9,860 nt of DNA, taken from NCBI GenBank assembly GCA_026397675.1, contig JAPLUH010000191.1, forward strand, positions 1-9,860, written 5' to 3'. This stretch comes from Verrucomicrobiota bacterium (lineage in GTDB: Bacteria; Verrucomicrobiota; Verrucomicrobiia; Limisphaerales; UBA9464). Positions 1 through 7,043 of this stretch are shown here, in pieces; position 1 is the first letter of the stretch; the number at the start of each line of letters is the position of its first letter. The notes beneath the pieces are model-generated. The model saw only the letters and a program-made list of their open reading frames with translations, was not told the origin of the DNA and ran no database searches. A program made the translations under genes and the position numbers.

Positions 1-140
1 CTCCCTCGGCACTCTCCGTCCGAGAAATCGAAGCAACCTCATTTGGCACTGCGAAATGGGTGTCAGATGAAGATTGGCGTTATTTCTTCCTCCAAGATGA
101 AAGGAATTCAGTCGATGGCGCGAATCCTTGGATAGCTGCT

Positions 141-803
141 ATGAGCACCTCAATTCCCAGAACGCCATCTTCACTGAGGGCCTTCACCTTGCTCGAACTA
201 CTGGTCATTCTAAGTGTGATCGGGATCCTTACGTTGCTGTTGCTGCCAGCTTTGGCCCGCACTCGGGATACCGCTCGCACCAGTTACTGCCTCTCCCACC
301 TCAAGCAGTGGGGCATCGCCACGCATTTGTACGAGATGGATTCTAGCGGTTGGTTGCCCCCCGATGGAGCGCCCAACGGTATTTCCACCCACAACGCTTG
401 GTACGCCAACTTGCCTCCGATGATAGGAGTCCCCTCGTACCACGACGAGGGACCTTGGCGGACCAATGCGCTCGCGCCACTGGGCAACCGACTCTGGTTT
501 TGTCCGTCCAACCCGCGACGTAGCAACGGTCATCTGCTCTTCCACTTTGCCCTGAACCGCCTCATCAACGGCAGCGGACGGGAATCCCGCAGAATGCGCC
601 TGGAATCCGTTCCCACTCCGTCCCGCACTGTCTGGCTCTTCGACAATGGCCAGCGAGCGGCTGTGGCCGGACCTGGGAACCTCCACCGGACACTCCATCG
701 GGGTGCGGCCAATATCCTTTTCCTCGATGGCGGTGTTCGCCGAATCCAGCCAGGCCCAGCAGGGTCGCTCGCGACTCCAGATCAACCCCTTTGGAACCCT
801 TGA
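141..803 (+). CDS. Type II/IV prepilin-like (pseudopilin) protein with H-X9-DG C-terminus
   Basis: A 220-aa protein with a type IV prepilin N-terminus. A 14-residue leader ending in Ala precedes FTLLELLVILSVIG at residues 15-28, with Glu at position +5 of the mature protein. A hydrophobic helix runs to about residue 39. Prepilin peptidase should cut before Phe15 and methylate it; the helix then anchors the protein in the membrane or packs it into a pilus or pseudopilus. The C-terminus carries HRGAANILFLDG (His186, nine residues, Asp196-Gly197), an exact H-X9-DG motif of the large prepilin-like families of Planctomycetes and Verrucomicrobia. The ATG at 141 is preferred because it gives a normal-length leader; a GTG at 60 in the same frame would add 27 residues before it. 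No good Shine-Dalgarno is visible. The stop overlaps the start of the next gene. Function beyond secretion or surface role is unknown. Confidence 0.88.
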   Translation: MSTSIPRTPSSLRAFTLLELLVILSVIGILTLLLLPALARTRDTARTSYCLSHLKQWGIATHLYEMDSSGWLPPDGAPNGISTHNAWYANLPPMIGVPSYHDEGPWRTNALAPLGNRLWFCPSNPRRSNGHLLFHFALNRLINGSGRESRRMRLESVPTPSRTVWLFDNGQRAAVAGPGNLHRTLHRGAANILFLDGGVRRIQPGPAGSLATPDQPLWNP

Positions 804-2089
804 TGAAAGCGCTTCGTCAAAGATCCGGCTTCCGAGGGGTCGCTCCGGTTCCAAAGATCCCACCAACAACTCAGACCACAAACCTCCGTCGAGCTCTGGA
901 CCGAGAATTCAATGGCCCCCCGCTACAGAAGTCCCGAAAGTGCCGACCAATGGAAGTCACACCGACGGCATTCGGCACCTGGAATGGGGGCCGATTCATG
1001 AATTACGGACAGCCTCTGGATGATGCCCAATGGATCGCACTGGTGCGCCATGCCTGGGACCGAGGCATCCGAACCTTCCTGACTGCCGACGTGTATGGTT
1101 CGGGCCAAGCAGACAGCCTCCTAGGACAGGCGTTGTCTGGGGTGCCGCGCGAGAGTTACTGCCTCGTGGGTTGCATCGGACATGATTTTTACTCGGCTCG
1201 GCGCGATGGCGCGAAGGGGTTTCCGCGCTTCACTCAATCCGGGCTGCGGGTGCCGGCCGACTACGCTTCCTATCTTCGGATGGCCACCGAGAAATCGCTG
1301 GAGCGATGCCAAGCCGACCAGTTCGACCTGATTCTCCTGCACAACCCCGACCACAGCAGCTACACGAGCGACCGGGTCTGGAACGGAATGCAGACCCTGC
1401 GTGAGGCCGGTCTAACACGTTCCCTCGGAATTGCGCCAGGCCCGGCCAATGGATTCACGCTGGACCTAATCCAGTGTTTCGAACGCTTCGGCCCCCTCAT
1501 CGACTGGGCCATGATCATTCTAGGCCCACTGGAGCCATGGCCTGGCAAGCTGGTCCTCCCTGCAGCCATTCGTCATCAGGTCCAACTCATTACACGCGTG
1601 GTGGATTACGGCGGTATATTCCATGACGACGTCCGTTCCGGACACCGCTTCGGCCCGTCCGACCACCGATCGTTCCGACCCGCAGGCTGGGTCGAGGCCG
1701 CCGTTGAAAAACTCGAATCCTTGCGACCCATCGCTCAACGCCATGGCATCACTCCGTTGCAGTTGGCCTGCACCTGGAACCTACACCAGCCGTCCGTGCA
1801 GAGTGTGATTCCGACCCTCATCCAAGAGCTGGGGGAAGGAGCCCGACCGATTGCTTCCAAGGTCGATGAACTGGCCGCTTTGAAGGCGATCCGACTCACA
1901 CCGGACGAGTTGTCCGAGATTGCCCAGATCGGCGACAATACCGGCTGCATGGCACTGAAAGGTTCCAGTCGCCGCCATGTGGGCTCAGCACTGCCCGATC
2001 AATGGGAGCTGGACAGCGAACTTGAATCCCTGGCCGCGCGCTGGCAGATCGATCCGGACATCGACCTCGCTCTGACCCATTCCCATTAA
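803..2089 (+). CDS. Aldo/keto reductase-fold protein with degenerate catalytic tetrad
   Basis: A 428-aa protein with an AKR-type TIM barrel. 'AFGTWNGGRF' (about residues 56-65) is the first strand, 'GIRTFLTADVYGSGQADSLL' (about 88-107) matches the family pattern GxNFFDTADxYGxGxSE, and 'FDLILLHNPD' (about 175-184) is the His strand. Against the classic Asp-Tyr-Lys-His tetrad, Tyr98 and His180 are kept, but the Asp position is Leu93 and the Lys strand (usually 'VIATK') reads 'CLVGC', putting Cys124 where Lys is expected. The C-terminal half has 'TPLQLACTWNLHQPSVQSVIP' followed by a segment that diverges from the usual NADP-binding loop. Classical reductase activity is therefore doubtful. The ATG at 803 shares its A with the TGA of the prepilin-like gene (TGATG), suggesting translational coupling. 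TTG at 791 and ATG at 950 are other possible starts; about the first 45 residues show no family similarity that I recognise. Confidence 0.82.
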   Translation: MKALRQRSGFRGVAPVPKIPPTTQTTNLRRALDREFNGPPLQKSRKCRPMEVTPTAFGTWNGGRFMNYGQPLDDAQWIALVRHAWDRGIRTFLTADVYGSGQADSLLGQALSGVPRESYCLVGCIGHDFYSARRDGAKGFPRFTQSGLRVPADYASYLRMATEKSLERCQADQFDLILLHNPDHSSYTSDRVWNGMQTLREAGLTRSLGIAPGPANGFTLDLIQCFERFGPLIDWAMIILGPLEPWPGKLVLPAAIRHQVQLITRVVDYGGIFHDDVRSGHRFGPSDHRSFRPAGWVEAAVEKLESLRPIAQRHGITPLQLACTWNLHQPSVQSVIPTLIQELGEGARPIASKVDELAALKAIRLTPDELSEIAQIGDNTGCMALKGSSRRHVGSALPDQWELDSELESLAARWQIDPDIDLALTHSH

Positions 2090-2135
2090 TTTCAAACTAA
2101 ACCATTTCTCTAACCTCATTCCAACCGACTCCCCT

Positions 2136-3284
2136 ATGGCCGAAAAACTCCCCGAAAAGAAAACCCCAACCACCGAAACCAAACTCGCCGAGACTAAACC
2201 CGCCGAGATCAAAGCCACCGCCGTTGCTGAGGTGCCCAAGATCTCCGCAGCCAAACAGCGGGAACTCGATTCCGCCATTGCCTCCATCACCAAGGCTTAC
2301 GGCGAGGGGGCGATCATGCGCCTCGGATCTCAGGTCTCCCGACCCATCGAGGTCATCCCCACCGGGGCACTCGCTATCGATCTTGCGCTGGGTGTGGGCG
2401 GCGTGCCCCGTGGCCGTGTGGTGGAGATCTACGGTCCAGAATCCTCCGGAAAAACGACTCTGATGCTGCACCTGATCGCCAACGCCCAGAAGGCCGGTGG
2501 TGTCGCTGCTTTCATCGATGCTGAGCACGCTCTGGACCCTTCCTACGCCAAGAAACTTGGAGTGAATGTCGATGAACTTCTGGTCTCCCAACCCGACTCC
2601 GGCGAAGAGGCGCTAACCATCTGCGAGACGCTAGCCCGTTCTGGAGCCATCGATATCATCGTCATCGATTCGGTGGCCGCGCTGGTGCCCAAGGCCGAAC
2701 TCGAAGGTGAGATGGGCATGGCCACCATGGGCATGCAAGCGCGCCTCATGAGCCAGGCGTTGCGCAAGCTCACCGCCATCCTCAGCAAGGCCAAGACCAC
2801 CTGCCTTTTCACCAACCAATTGCGCGAGAAGGTGGGCGTGATGTTCGGTAGTCCCGAGACCACTCCAGGCGGTAAAGCCCTGAAGTTCTACGCTAGCGTC
2901 CGCATCGACATCCGACGCAAAGAGGCGATCAAAGACGGCTCAGGCGCAACGATCGGCAACCATGTGAAGGTGAAGATCGTGAAGAACAAGGTCGCCCCCC
3001 CGTTTGCCGAGGCAGAGTTCGATATTCTCTTTAATCACGGCATCGACAAGGAGGGCTCGCTCCTCGATGTGGCTCTCAGCGTCGGTACCGTGGATAAGAA
3101 GGGTGCATGGATTCAGTTCCAGGGTGAACTCATCGGTCAGGGCAAGGATGCCGCCCGCAGGACGCTGGCTGAGAAGCCCGAATTGGCGAAGAAAATCCAG
3201 GAGGCGACCCTCGCTAAGCGCCTCGCCGAACTCACGGCCGCTACCGCTTCCAACGGTCCTGCGGCCCCCGCTGCAGGTCGATGA
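2136..3284 (+). CDS. recA: RecA recombinase
   Basis: A 382-aa RecA, the ATP-dependent strand-exchange protein of homologous recombination and SOS co-protease, acting on single-stranded DNA in the cytoplasm. Walker A GPESSGKT is at residues 100-107, the catalytic Glu in FIDAEHALDP is Glu130, Walker B IIVIDS is at 174-179, the L2 region with Gln228 (FTNQLREKVGVMFG) and PETTPGGKALKFYASVR are intact, and the C-domain has 'KKGAWIQFQGELIGQGK'. Three features are unusual: an N-terminal extension of about 38 residues rich in Lys, Thr, Pro, Ala and Glu; an L1 loop reading GEMGMATMGM (191-200) where E. coli has GEIGDSHMGL; and a C-terminus ending in Ala/Pro/Gly with no acidic tail. An in-frame GTG within the extension is an alternative start, but no Met lies between residue 1 and the core. 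It begins 46 bases after the aldo/keto reductase gene with no clear Shine-Dalgarno. No recX or lexA lies beside it here. Confidence 0.98.
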   Translation: MAEKLPEKKTPTTETKLAETKPAEIKATAVAEVPKISAAKQRELDSAIASITKAYGEGAIMRLGSQVSRPIEVIPTGALAIDLALGVGGVPRGRVVEIYGPESSGKTTLMLHLIANAQKAGGVAAFIDAEHALDPSYAKKLGVNVDELLVSQPDSGEEALTICETLARSGAIDIIVIDSVAALVPKAELEGEMGMATMGMQARLMSQALRKLTAILSKAKTTCLFTNQLREKVGVMFGSPETTPGGKALKFYASVRIDIRRKEAIKDGSGATIGNHVKVKIVKNKVAPPFAEAEFDILFNHGIDKEGSLLDVALSVGTVDKKGAWIQFQGELIGQGKDAARRTLAEKPELAKKIQEATLAKRLAELTAATASNGPAAPAAGR

Positions 3285-3360
3285 GTCCGAGCTCACCAAA
3301 AACCCGGAAAGCCTGACAGCAGCGCCAACCCGACGACCATTGGTTGCTCACTGAAGGCGC

Positions 3361-3373
3361 TGGGTTCGACCCA
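3361..3373. repeat. Small hairpin upstream of the recA terminator
   Basis: TGGGT-TCG-ACCCA is a perfect 5-bp stem with a 3-base loop, two bases before the larger hairpin at 3376. It superficially resembles a tRNA T-loop, but no cloverleaf can be built around it. It may be part of a tandem-hairpin 3' end for the recA transcript. Confidence 0.4.
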
Positions 3374-3375
3374 AG

Positions 3376-3402
3376 GCCCGCCCGAATACTTCGGGCGGGC
3401 TT
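3376..3402 (+). terminator. GC-rich hairpin, probable recA transcription terminator
   Basis: GCCCGCCCGAA-TAC-TTCGGGCGGGC is a perfect 11-bp stem with a 3-base loop, 91 bases after the recA stop. Only two T residues follow directly, so release may be inefficient or factor-assisted, and the hairpin may also protect the 3' end. The stem is symmetric and could act on minus-strand transcripts from rnc too, though rnc has its own terminator nearer to its stop. Confidence 0.55.
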
Positions 3403-3690
3403 GCACTGTCAGTGACGGTGTGAAAACTCATGAAATCTGCCGGTTTAAAAACCCCTGAGCCCAGAAACTCAACGGATCATCGATCCGGCCTGAGCTTGTC
3501 GGTTGCTCGAAACGAATTCTGATTAACTCTGGTGGTCCCCGGACGCATTCGGCCTCCTCTGGAAGAATGAAGAAGCGCGGGCGCTCACCTCGGAAGAAAA
3601 CCGATCCGAGGATCCGGCAAAACCGCGGGTTTCAAACCGGCAACTTTCCGTGAATTACGGAACGTTGCTGAGCTTGCACTCCTTCGAAGG
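3403..3690. other. Non-coding recA-rnc intergenic region with several inverted repeats
   Basis: No coding frame here is convincing on either strand. Visible structure: TGCCGGTTT at 3438-3446 is the exact reverse complement of AAACCGGCA at 3634-3642; GGAT-CATCG-ATCC at 3474-3486; CCTCGGA at 3588-3594 pairs with TCCGAGG at 3605-3611 around a 10-base loop; GGTTT-C-AAACC at 3628-3638; and CCTTCGAAGG, a 10-base palindrome, at 3681-3690. The region is flanked by the terminators of two convergent genes, so an independent small RNA is possible, but I could not identify a promoter. Confidence 0.4.
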
Positions 3691-3714
3691 TTTAAAGAGG
3701 GCTTAAGAGCCCTC
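3691..3714 (-). terminator. Intrinsic terminator of rnc, overlapping its stop codon
   Basis: On the minus strand GAGGGCT-CTTA-AGCCCTC forms a perfect 7-bp stem with a 4-base loop, followed by TTTAAA. The rnc TAA (3705-3703) sits at the 3' edge of the loop and the first base of the descending stem, so the last codons of rnc form the ascending stem. A terminating ribosome would cover the hairpin. Confidence 0.65.
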
Positions 3715-4419
3715 AGGGGCAGGTGTCGCGAGGGAGGCCTTGAGTTTCTGGAGGGCTAAGAAAGCCGCGTTGCTCTCCGCAGCCTTTTTGCTTCGACCCA
3801 CACCTCGAGCCAACTCCACGCCGCCGTGCAAGACGGCGCACCGGAAGATCCGATCATGATCGGGCCCCTCGGTATCGAGCAATTCGTAACTGGGGGCTTC
3901 GGGTGAACTGGCCTGCAATTTCTCCTGAAGGTCACCCTTGGGATTGTCGAGGTTGGGCAATTCGACCATCTCGGTTCCTCCCGCACGGATCAGGTCCATG
4001 AGCCTCTGGCGAGCGGCTTCGAATCCGGCATCCACATACACCGCTCCAATGATCGCCTCGAAGGCATCGGCCAAGGTCGAGCTGCGGGATCGCCCACCGC
4101 TGGAATCTTCGCCGCGGCTGAGGATGACGTGCTTTCCTAGCTCGAGACGCCGAGCCTGCCCGGCCAGCGATGTTCGATTGACCAACTGCGCCCGCGCCTG
4201 CGTGAGAGCCCCCTCACCCAGTCCAGGAAACCGCTGATATAACTCCGAAGTGATCGCCAACTGGATCACCGCATCCCCCAAAAACTCCAACCGCTGATTG
4301 TGGTTCTGCCCTCCACCCTCCTCATGCGCCACGGACGGATGAGTCAACGCCAGGGACAAAAGTGATGGATCGCGAAAACGGTACCCCAGTGCGACTTGGA
4401 GATTTTCGAGAGCGGACAT
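3703..4419 (-). CDS. rnc: Ribonuclease III
   Basis: A 238-aa RNase III, the double-strand-specific endoribonuclease that processes rRNA precursors and many structured mRNAs in the cytoplasm. The endonuclease domain (about residues 5-145) carries the signature HNQRLEFLGDAVI (40-52), with acidic residues Glu45 and Asp49, and LADAFEAIIGAVYVDAGFE (116-134), with Asp118 and Glu121; these four match the metal-binding set of the family. A double-stranded RNA-binding domain follows (about 157-227): NPKGDLQEKLQ at its start, and the typical GVGRSKKAAESNAAFLALQKL at its end. Length and domain order are normal. It lies 53 bases downstream of the 199-aa gene on the same strand and is probably co-transcribed with it. 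The ATG has no obvious Shine-Dalgarno. Confidence 0.97.
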   Translation of the reverse strand: MSALENLQVALGYRFRDPSLLSLALTHPSVAHEEGGGQNHNQRLEFLGDAVIQLAITSELYQRFPGLGEGALTQARAQLVNRTSLAGQARRLELGKHVILSRGEDSSGGRSRSSTLADAFEAIIGAVYVDAGFEAARQRLMDLIRAGGTEMVELPNLDNPKGDLQEKLQASSPEAPSYELLDTEGPDHDRIFRCAVLHGGVELARGVGRSKKAAESNAAFLALQKLKASLATPAPEGS

Positions 4420-4472
4420 GGGAATCGTTGGATGGACTGCAGGCGAAACCTCTGAGGTGCTGGCGGCCAGGA

Positions 4473-5072
4473 TCAGACCGGAGCCAATGACGGAATCTCG
4501 CTCGGCGCATTGAAGGGTTCTTCAGTGGGCTCTGCAGGCAAGGATGCTAGAGCCAGAACTTCGTCCGGCAGCCCGTGCTCCAAAAGATGGGCCACATCGC
4601 TCTGTACGGCCGCCAATTGGTTCAATTGGAGATCGGGGTCTACAATGGTGAACAAATCGCCCGACTTCGGATGTTCATACACAAAGATCCGCCGACCATT
4701 GTCCCGCGACTGACCCTTGACCCGCAGGATGCGCTTACGCTCCAGCATCACCGCCAAGATGTAGGCAACGGCCGAATGCCGCTCCTCGCGCCGTTCAAGA
4801 AGCTTCCTCAGCAGCGACTCGGCGTCATCCTTGCGGATAGCATCCGGAGGCACCGGAGGCGGGGCCTCATACACACCCTTCCAATGGGAGACTAAGTTGA
4901 CCTTGGCGAGCAGTTCCGCAGCAGACTCCTTGAAGGCATCCACGCAGAGGTCCATCCGTTCAAAGCCCGCTTTCGTATCAAGAAGCAGGGTGTGATAGGT
5001 CTCACCATCATGGAACTGCCGCCCGGATAGCCTGCAGGCGTGAGCCCGCGACTGGATATGCCATTCAATCAT
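4473..5072 (-). CDS. Conserved-looking protein of unknown function upstream of rnc
   Basis: A 199-aa protein I cannot assign to a named family. The N-terminal part (about 1-50), with 'HACRLSGRQFHDGETYHTLL' and 'FERMDLCVDAF', resembles a degenerate zinc-ribbon layout: Cys13 and Cys43 remain, while the second position of each expected Cys pair is not Cys. A short Pro-rich stretch (EAPPPVPPD, 69-77) leads to a predicted helical segment rich in Glu, Arg and Leu (about 82-120), then an Arg/Lys-rich strand and 'VDPDLQLNQLAAVQSDVAHLL' helices to about 165. The C-terminus is acidic and Pro-rich. There is no signal peptide or membrane segment, so it is probably cytoplasmic. It precedes rnc by 53 bases and may share a transcript; whether it has an RNA-related role is not shown by the sequence. 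Codon pattern and length make it a real gene. Confidence 0.8.
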   Translation of the reverse strand: MIEWHIQSRAHACRLSGRQFHDGETYHTLLLDTKAGFERMDLCVDAFKESAAELLAKVNLVSHWKGVYEAPPPVPPDAIRKDDAESLLRKLLERREERHSAVAYILAVMLERKRILRVKGQSRDNGRRIFVYEHPKSGDLFTIVDPDLQLNQLAAVQSDVAHLLEHGLPDEVLALASLPAEPTEEPFNAPSEIPSLAPV

Positions 5073-5087
5073 CGAATCAAGTGCCTA

Positions 5088-5115
5088 AGTATCGGGGGTC
5101 CCCTCTACGGTGCAA
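5088..5115 (-). promoter_or_regulatory. Possible sigma-70-type promoter for the 199-aa gene and rnc
   Basis: On the minus strand TTGCAC and GATACT are separated by 16 bases. Against TTGACA/TATAAT the -35 matches at three positions and the -10 at four. The -10 ends 15 bases before the ATG at 5072, which would leave a leader of only about 10 bases. This fits a gene lacking a Shine-Dalgarno, but the match is weak. Confidence 0.22.
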
Positions 5116-5198
5116 CAGGCTTTTGCGCCCGGTGCCCAAACCCCAAACCAGACTCTTTCCGAGGCTGGCTCTATCCGGAGAAAATAACCTCAAACGAT

Positions 5199-5241
5199 CG
5201 GTGGGCGCCCAGATCTCTAAAATAGCACCCGCTGCCCACCG
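5199..5241 (-). terminator. Inverted repeat downstream of pckG, possible transcript end
   Basis: CGGTGGGC (5199-5206) pairs with GCCCACCG (5234-5241) around a 27-base loop, starting 17 bases after the pckG stop. On the minus strand no T-run follows, so this is not a typical intrinsic terminator. It could be a 3' stabilising stem or a regulator site between pckG and the next minus-strand gene. Confidence 0.3.
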
Positions 5242-5258
5242 CCAGCCACAGAGGACTC

Positions 5259-7043
5259 TCAAAGGCGGGCAACCAACAATTGCTCCTGAAAGACCATTTC
5301 CTTGGGAAGGTGGGTGTAGAGCTTCATGAACAACTCGTCCGTCGACAGCAAATCCCGGCGCCATTCCTCAGGGTCCATGCGCTGCAACTGAGCAAATCGC
5401 TCCCGGCTGAATCCCTCGAGGCCTTCCGTGTCAAAATCTTCATAGCGCGGGACCCATCCCAGCGCGGTCTCCGCCGCTCCGGTCGTGCCGGCGCATCGAT
5501 CCAAGATCCACTTCAGAACGCGCATGTTCTCTCCGAATCCGGGCCAAAGGAATTGCCCCGCCTCATCCTTGCGAAACCAGTTCACGTGAAAAATGCGGGG
5601 CGGCTCGGTCAGTTTCTTGCGCATGTCTAGCCAATGCCGGAAGTACCGCCCCATGTTGTAGCCGCAGAACGGCAGCATGGCCATCGGGTCGCGACGCACC
5701 TGACCGACGGTGCCGGCCGCCGCCGCGGTCATCTCACTACCCATCGTCGCGCCCAGGAAGACCCCGTGGCTCCAGTTGAACGCCTCGAAAACCAGAGGCA
5801 CGACGTTCGCACGACGCCCTCCGAAAATGATGGCGGAAATCGGCACTCCCTGCGGATCGAGCGCCTCGGGAGCCATGGCCGGGTTGTTGGTGGCCGGCGC
5901 AGTGAATCGTGAATTGGGGTGGGCTGCTTTCTCTTTGGAGGCCGGTGTCCAAAGATGACCCTTCCAGTCCAGACACTCGGCCGGAGGCGGGTCATCGTGC
6001 CCTTCCCACCACACCGTGCCGTCCGGCTTGAGCGCCACGTTGGTGTAGATCGTGTCCCGTGCAATGGTCACCATCGCATTCGGATTGGTCTTGGCATTGG
6101 TGCCCGGCGCCACCCCGAAGTAACCCGCCTCAGGATTGATGGCCCACAGGCGCCCGTCCGGACCCGGCCGCATCCATGCGATATCATCGCCCACGGTCCC
6201 TATCTTCCAGCCCTGAAACCGTTCAGGAGGAATCATCATGGCAAAGTTCGTCTTGCCGCAGGCGCTCGGGAAGGCTGCTGCGACGTAGCGCCGTTCACCC
6301 TCGGGAGACTCCACTGCCAGGATCAACATGTGCTCCGCCAACCACCCCTGCCGCCGCCCCAGGTAAGATCCGATGCGCAAGGCTAAGCATTTCTTGCCGA
6401 GCAACACATTGCCCCCGTAGCCCGAGCCCACCGAGATGATCTCATTGGTCTCGGGAAAGTGGCAGATGAAGCGTCGGTCCGGATGGCCGTCGAGAAGGCA
6501 ATGGAGCCCTCGGTTGAAATTCTGAGACTGTCCCAAGTGCTCGACGGCGACCTGCCCCATCCGAGTCATGATCCTCATGTTGAGCACCACATAGAGGGAG
6601 TCCGTCAACTCGATACCGACCTGAGCCAATGGGGATCCTGGCGGACCCATCAGGTAGGGCACCACATAGAGCGTGCGACCCTTCATACCGCCGCGCGCCA
6701 ATCCCAAGAGCTTCTCACGCATGGACGCGGGCTCGGCCCAGTTGTTGGTGGGCCCAGCATCCTCAGCCAACTCGGTGCAAATGAAGGTGCAATGCTCCAC
6801 CCGTGCCACATCGTTGGAGTTGGACCGGTGATAGTAGCAACCCGGCAACTTGTCCTGATTGAGGGGAACCAACACTCCCTGGCGCACCGCCTCGGCATAG
6901 AGGTAATCCTTTTCAGCCTCAGACCCGTCACACCAGAACACCGAGTCGGGCTGCGTGAGAGCCACTGTGGCGGTTACCCATTCCTGCAAGGCAGGATGGG
7001 CGATGGGCTGAGTGCCGTAGGGCGGCGTTGGGGTGCTGCTCAC
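5259..7043 (-). CDS. pckG: Phosphoenolpyruvate carboxykinase (GTP)
   Basis: A 594-aa GTP-dependent PEP carboxykinase, which interconverts oxaloacetate plus GTP and PEP plus GDP plus CO2 in gluconeogenesis or anaplerosis. Family marks: 'SVFWCDGSEAE' near the N-terminus; the substrate loop MREKLLGLARGGMKGRTLYV (108-127); the P-loop AAFPSACGKTNFAMM (256-270) with the reactive Cys262 and Lys264 and Thr265; the kinase-2 motif VGDDIAWM (284-291); NPEAGYFGVAPGTNAKTNPN (303-322); FGGRRANVVPLVFEAFNW (407-424); the lid region around 441-451; and DPMAMLPFCGYNMGRYFRHW (452-471). These distinguish it from the ATP-type enzyme. Length is normal. The start is GTG at 7043, giving about 15 residues before the first conserved 'HPALQEWV'; the next Met (108) is far too late. 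It stands alone, 460 bases from the divergent LOG-family gene. Confidence 0.97.
   Translation of the reverse strand: MSSTPTPPYGTQPIAHPALQEWVTATVALTQPDSVFWCDGSEAEKDYLYAEAVRQGVLVPLNQDKLPGCYYHRSNSNDVARVEHCTFICTELAEDAGPTNNWAEPASMREKLLGLARGGMKGRTLYVVPYLMGPPGSPLAQVGIELTDSLYVVLNMRIMTRMGQVAVEHLGQSQNFNRGLHCLLDGHPDRRFICHFPETNEIISVGSGYGGNVLLGKKCLALRIGSYLGRRQGWLAEHMLILAVESPEGERRYVAAAFPSACGKTNFAMMIPPERFQGWKIGTVGDDIAWMRPGPDGRLWAINPEAGYFGVAPGTNAKTNPNAMVTIARDTIYTNVALKPDGTVWWEGHDDPPPAECLDWKGHLWTPASKEKAAHPNSRFTAPATNNPAMAPEALDPQGVPISAIIFGGRRANVVPLVFEAFNWSHGVFLGATMGSEMTAAAAGTVGQVRRDPMAMLPFCGYNMGRYFRHWLDMRKKLTEPPRIFHVNWFRKDEAGQFLWPGFGENMRVLKWILDRCAGTTGAAETALGWVPRYEDFDTEGLEGFSRERFAQLQRMDPEEWRRDLLSTDELFMKLYTHLPKEMVFQEQLLVARL

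Noticed and set aside
60..140. Upstream GTG extending the prepilin-like protein by 27 residues.
   Set aside because: It would give a 41-residue leader; the ATG at 141 gives a 14-residue leader, and the extra residues look non-coding.
210..881. A 223-codon minus-strand frame opposite the prepilin-like gene.
   Set aside because: The plus-strand frame carries the prepilin signal and H-X9-DG motif; the antisense frame has no recognisable features.
2097..2591. A Gly-rich 164-codon minus-strand frame opposite the start of recA.
   Set aside because: It lies entirely opposite well-conserved recA sequence; the Gly/Phe-rich composition is the mirror of Lys/Thr/Pro/Ala codons.
3352..3378. GGTTCGACCC resembling a tRNA T-loop after recA.
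   Set aside because: A 5-bp T-stem cannot form around a 7-base loop, and no anticodon or acceptor arms are found nearby; it is a simple TGGGT/ACCCA hairpin.
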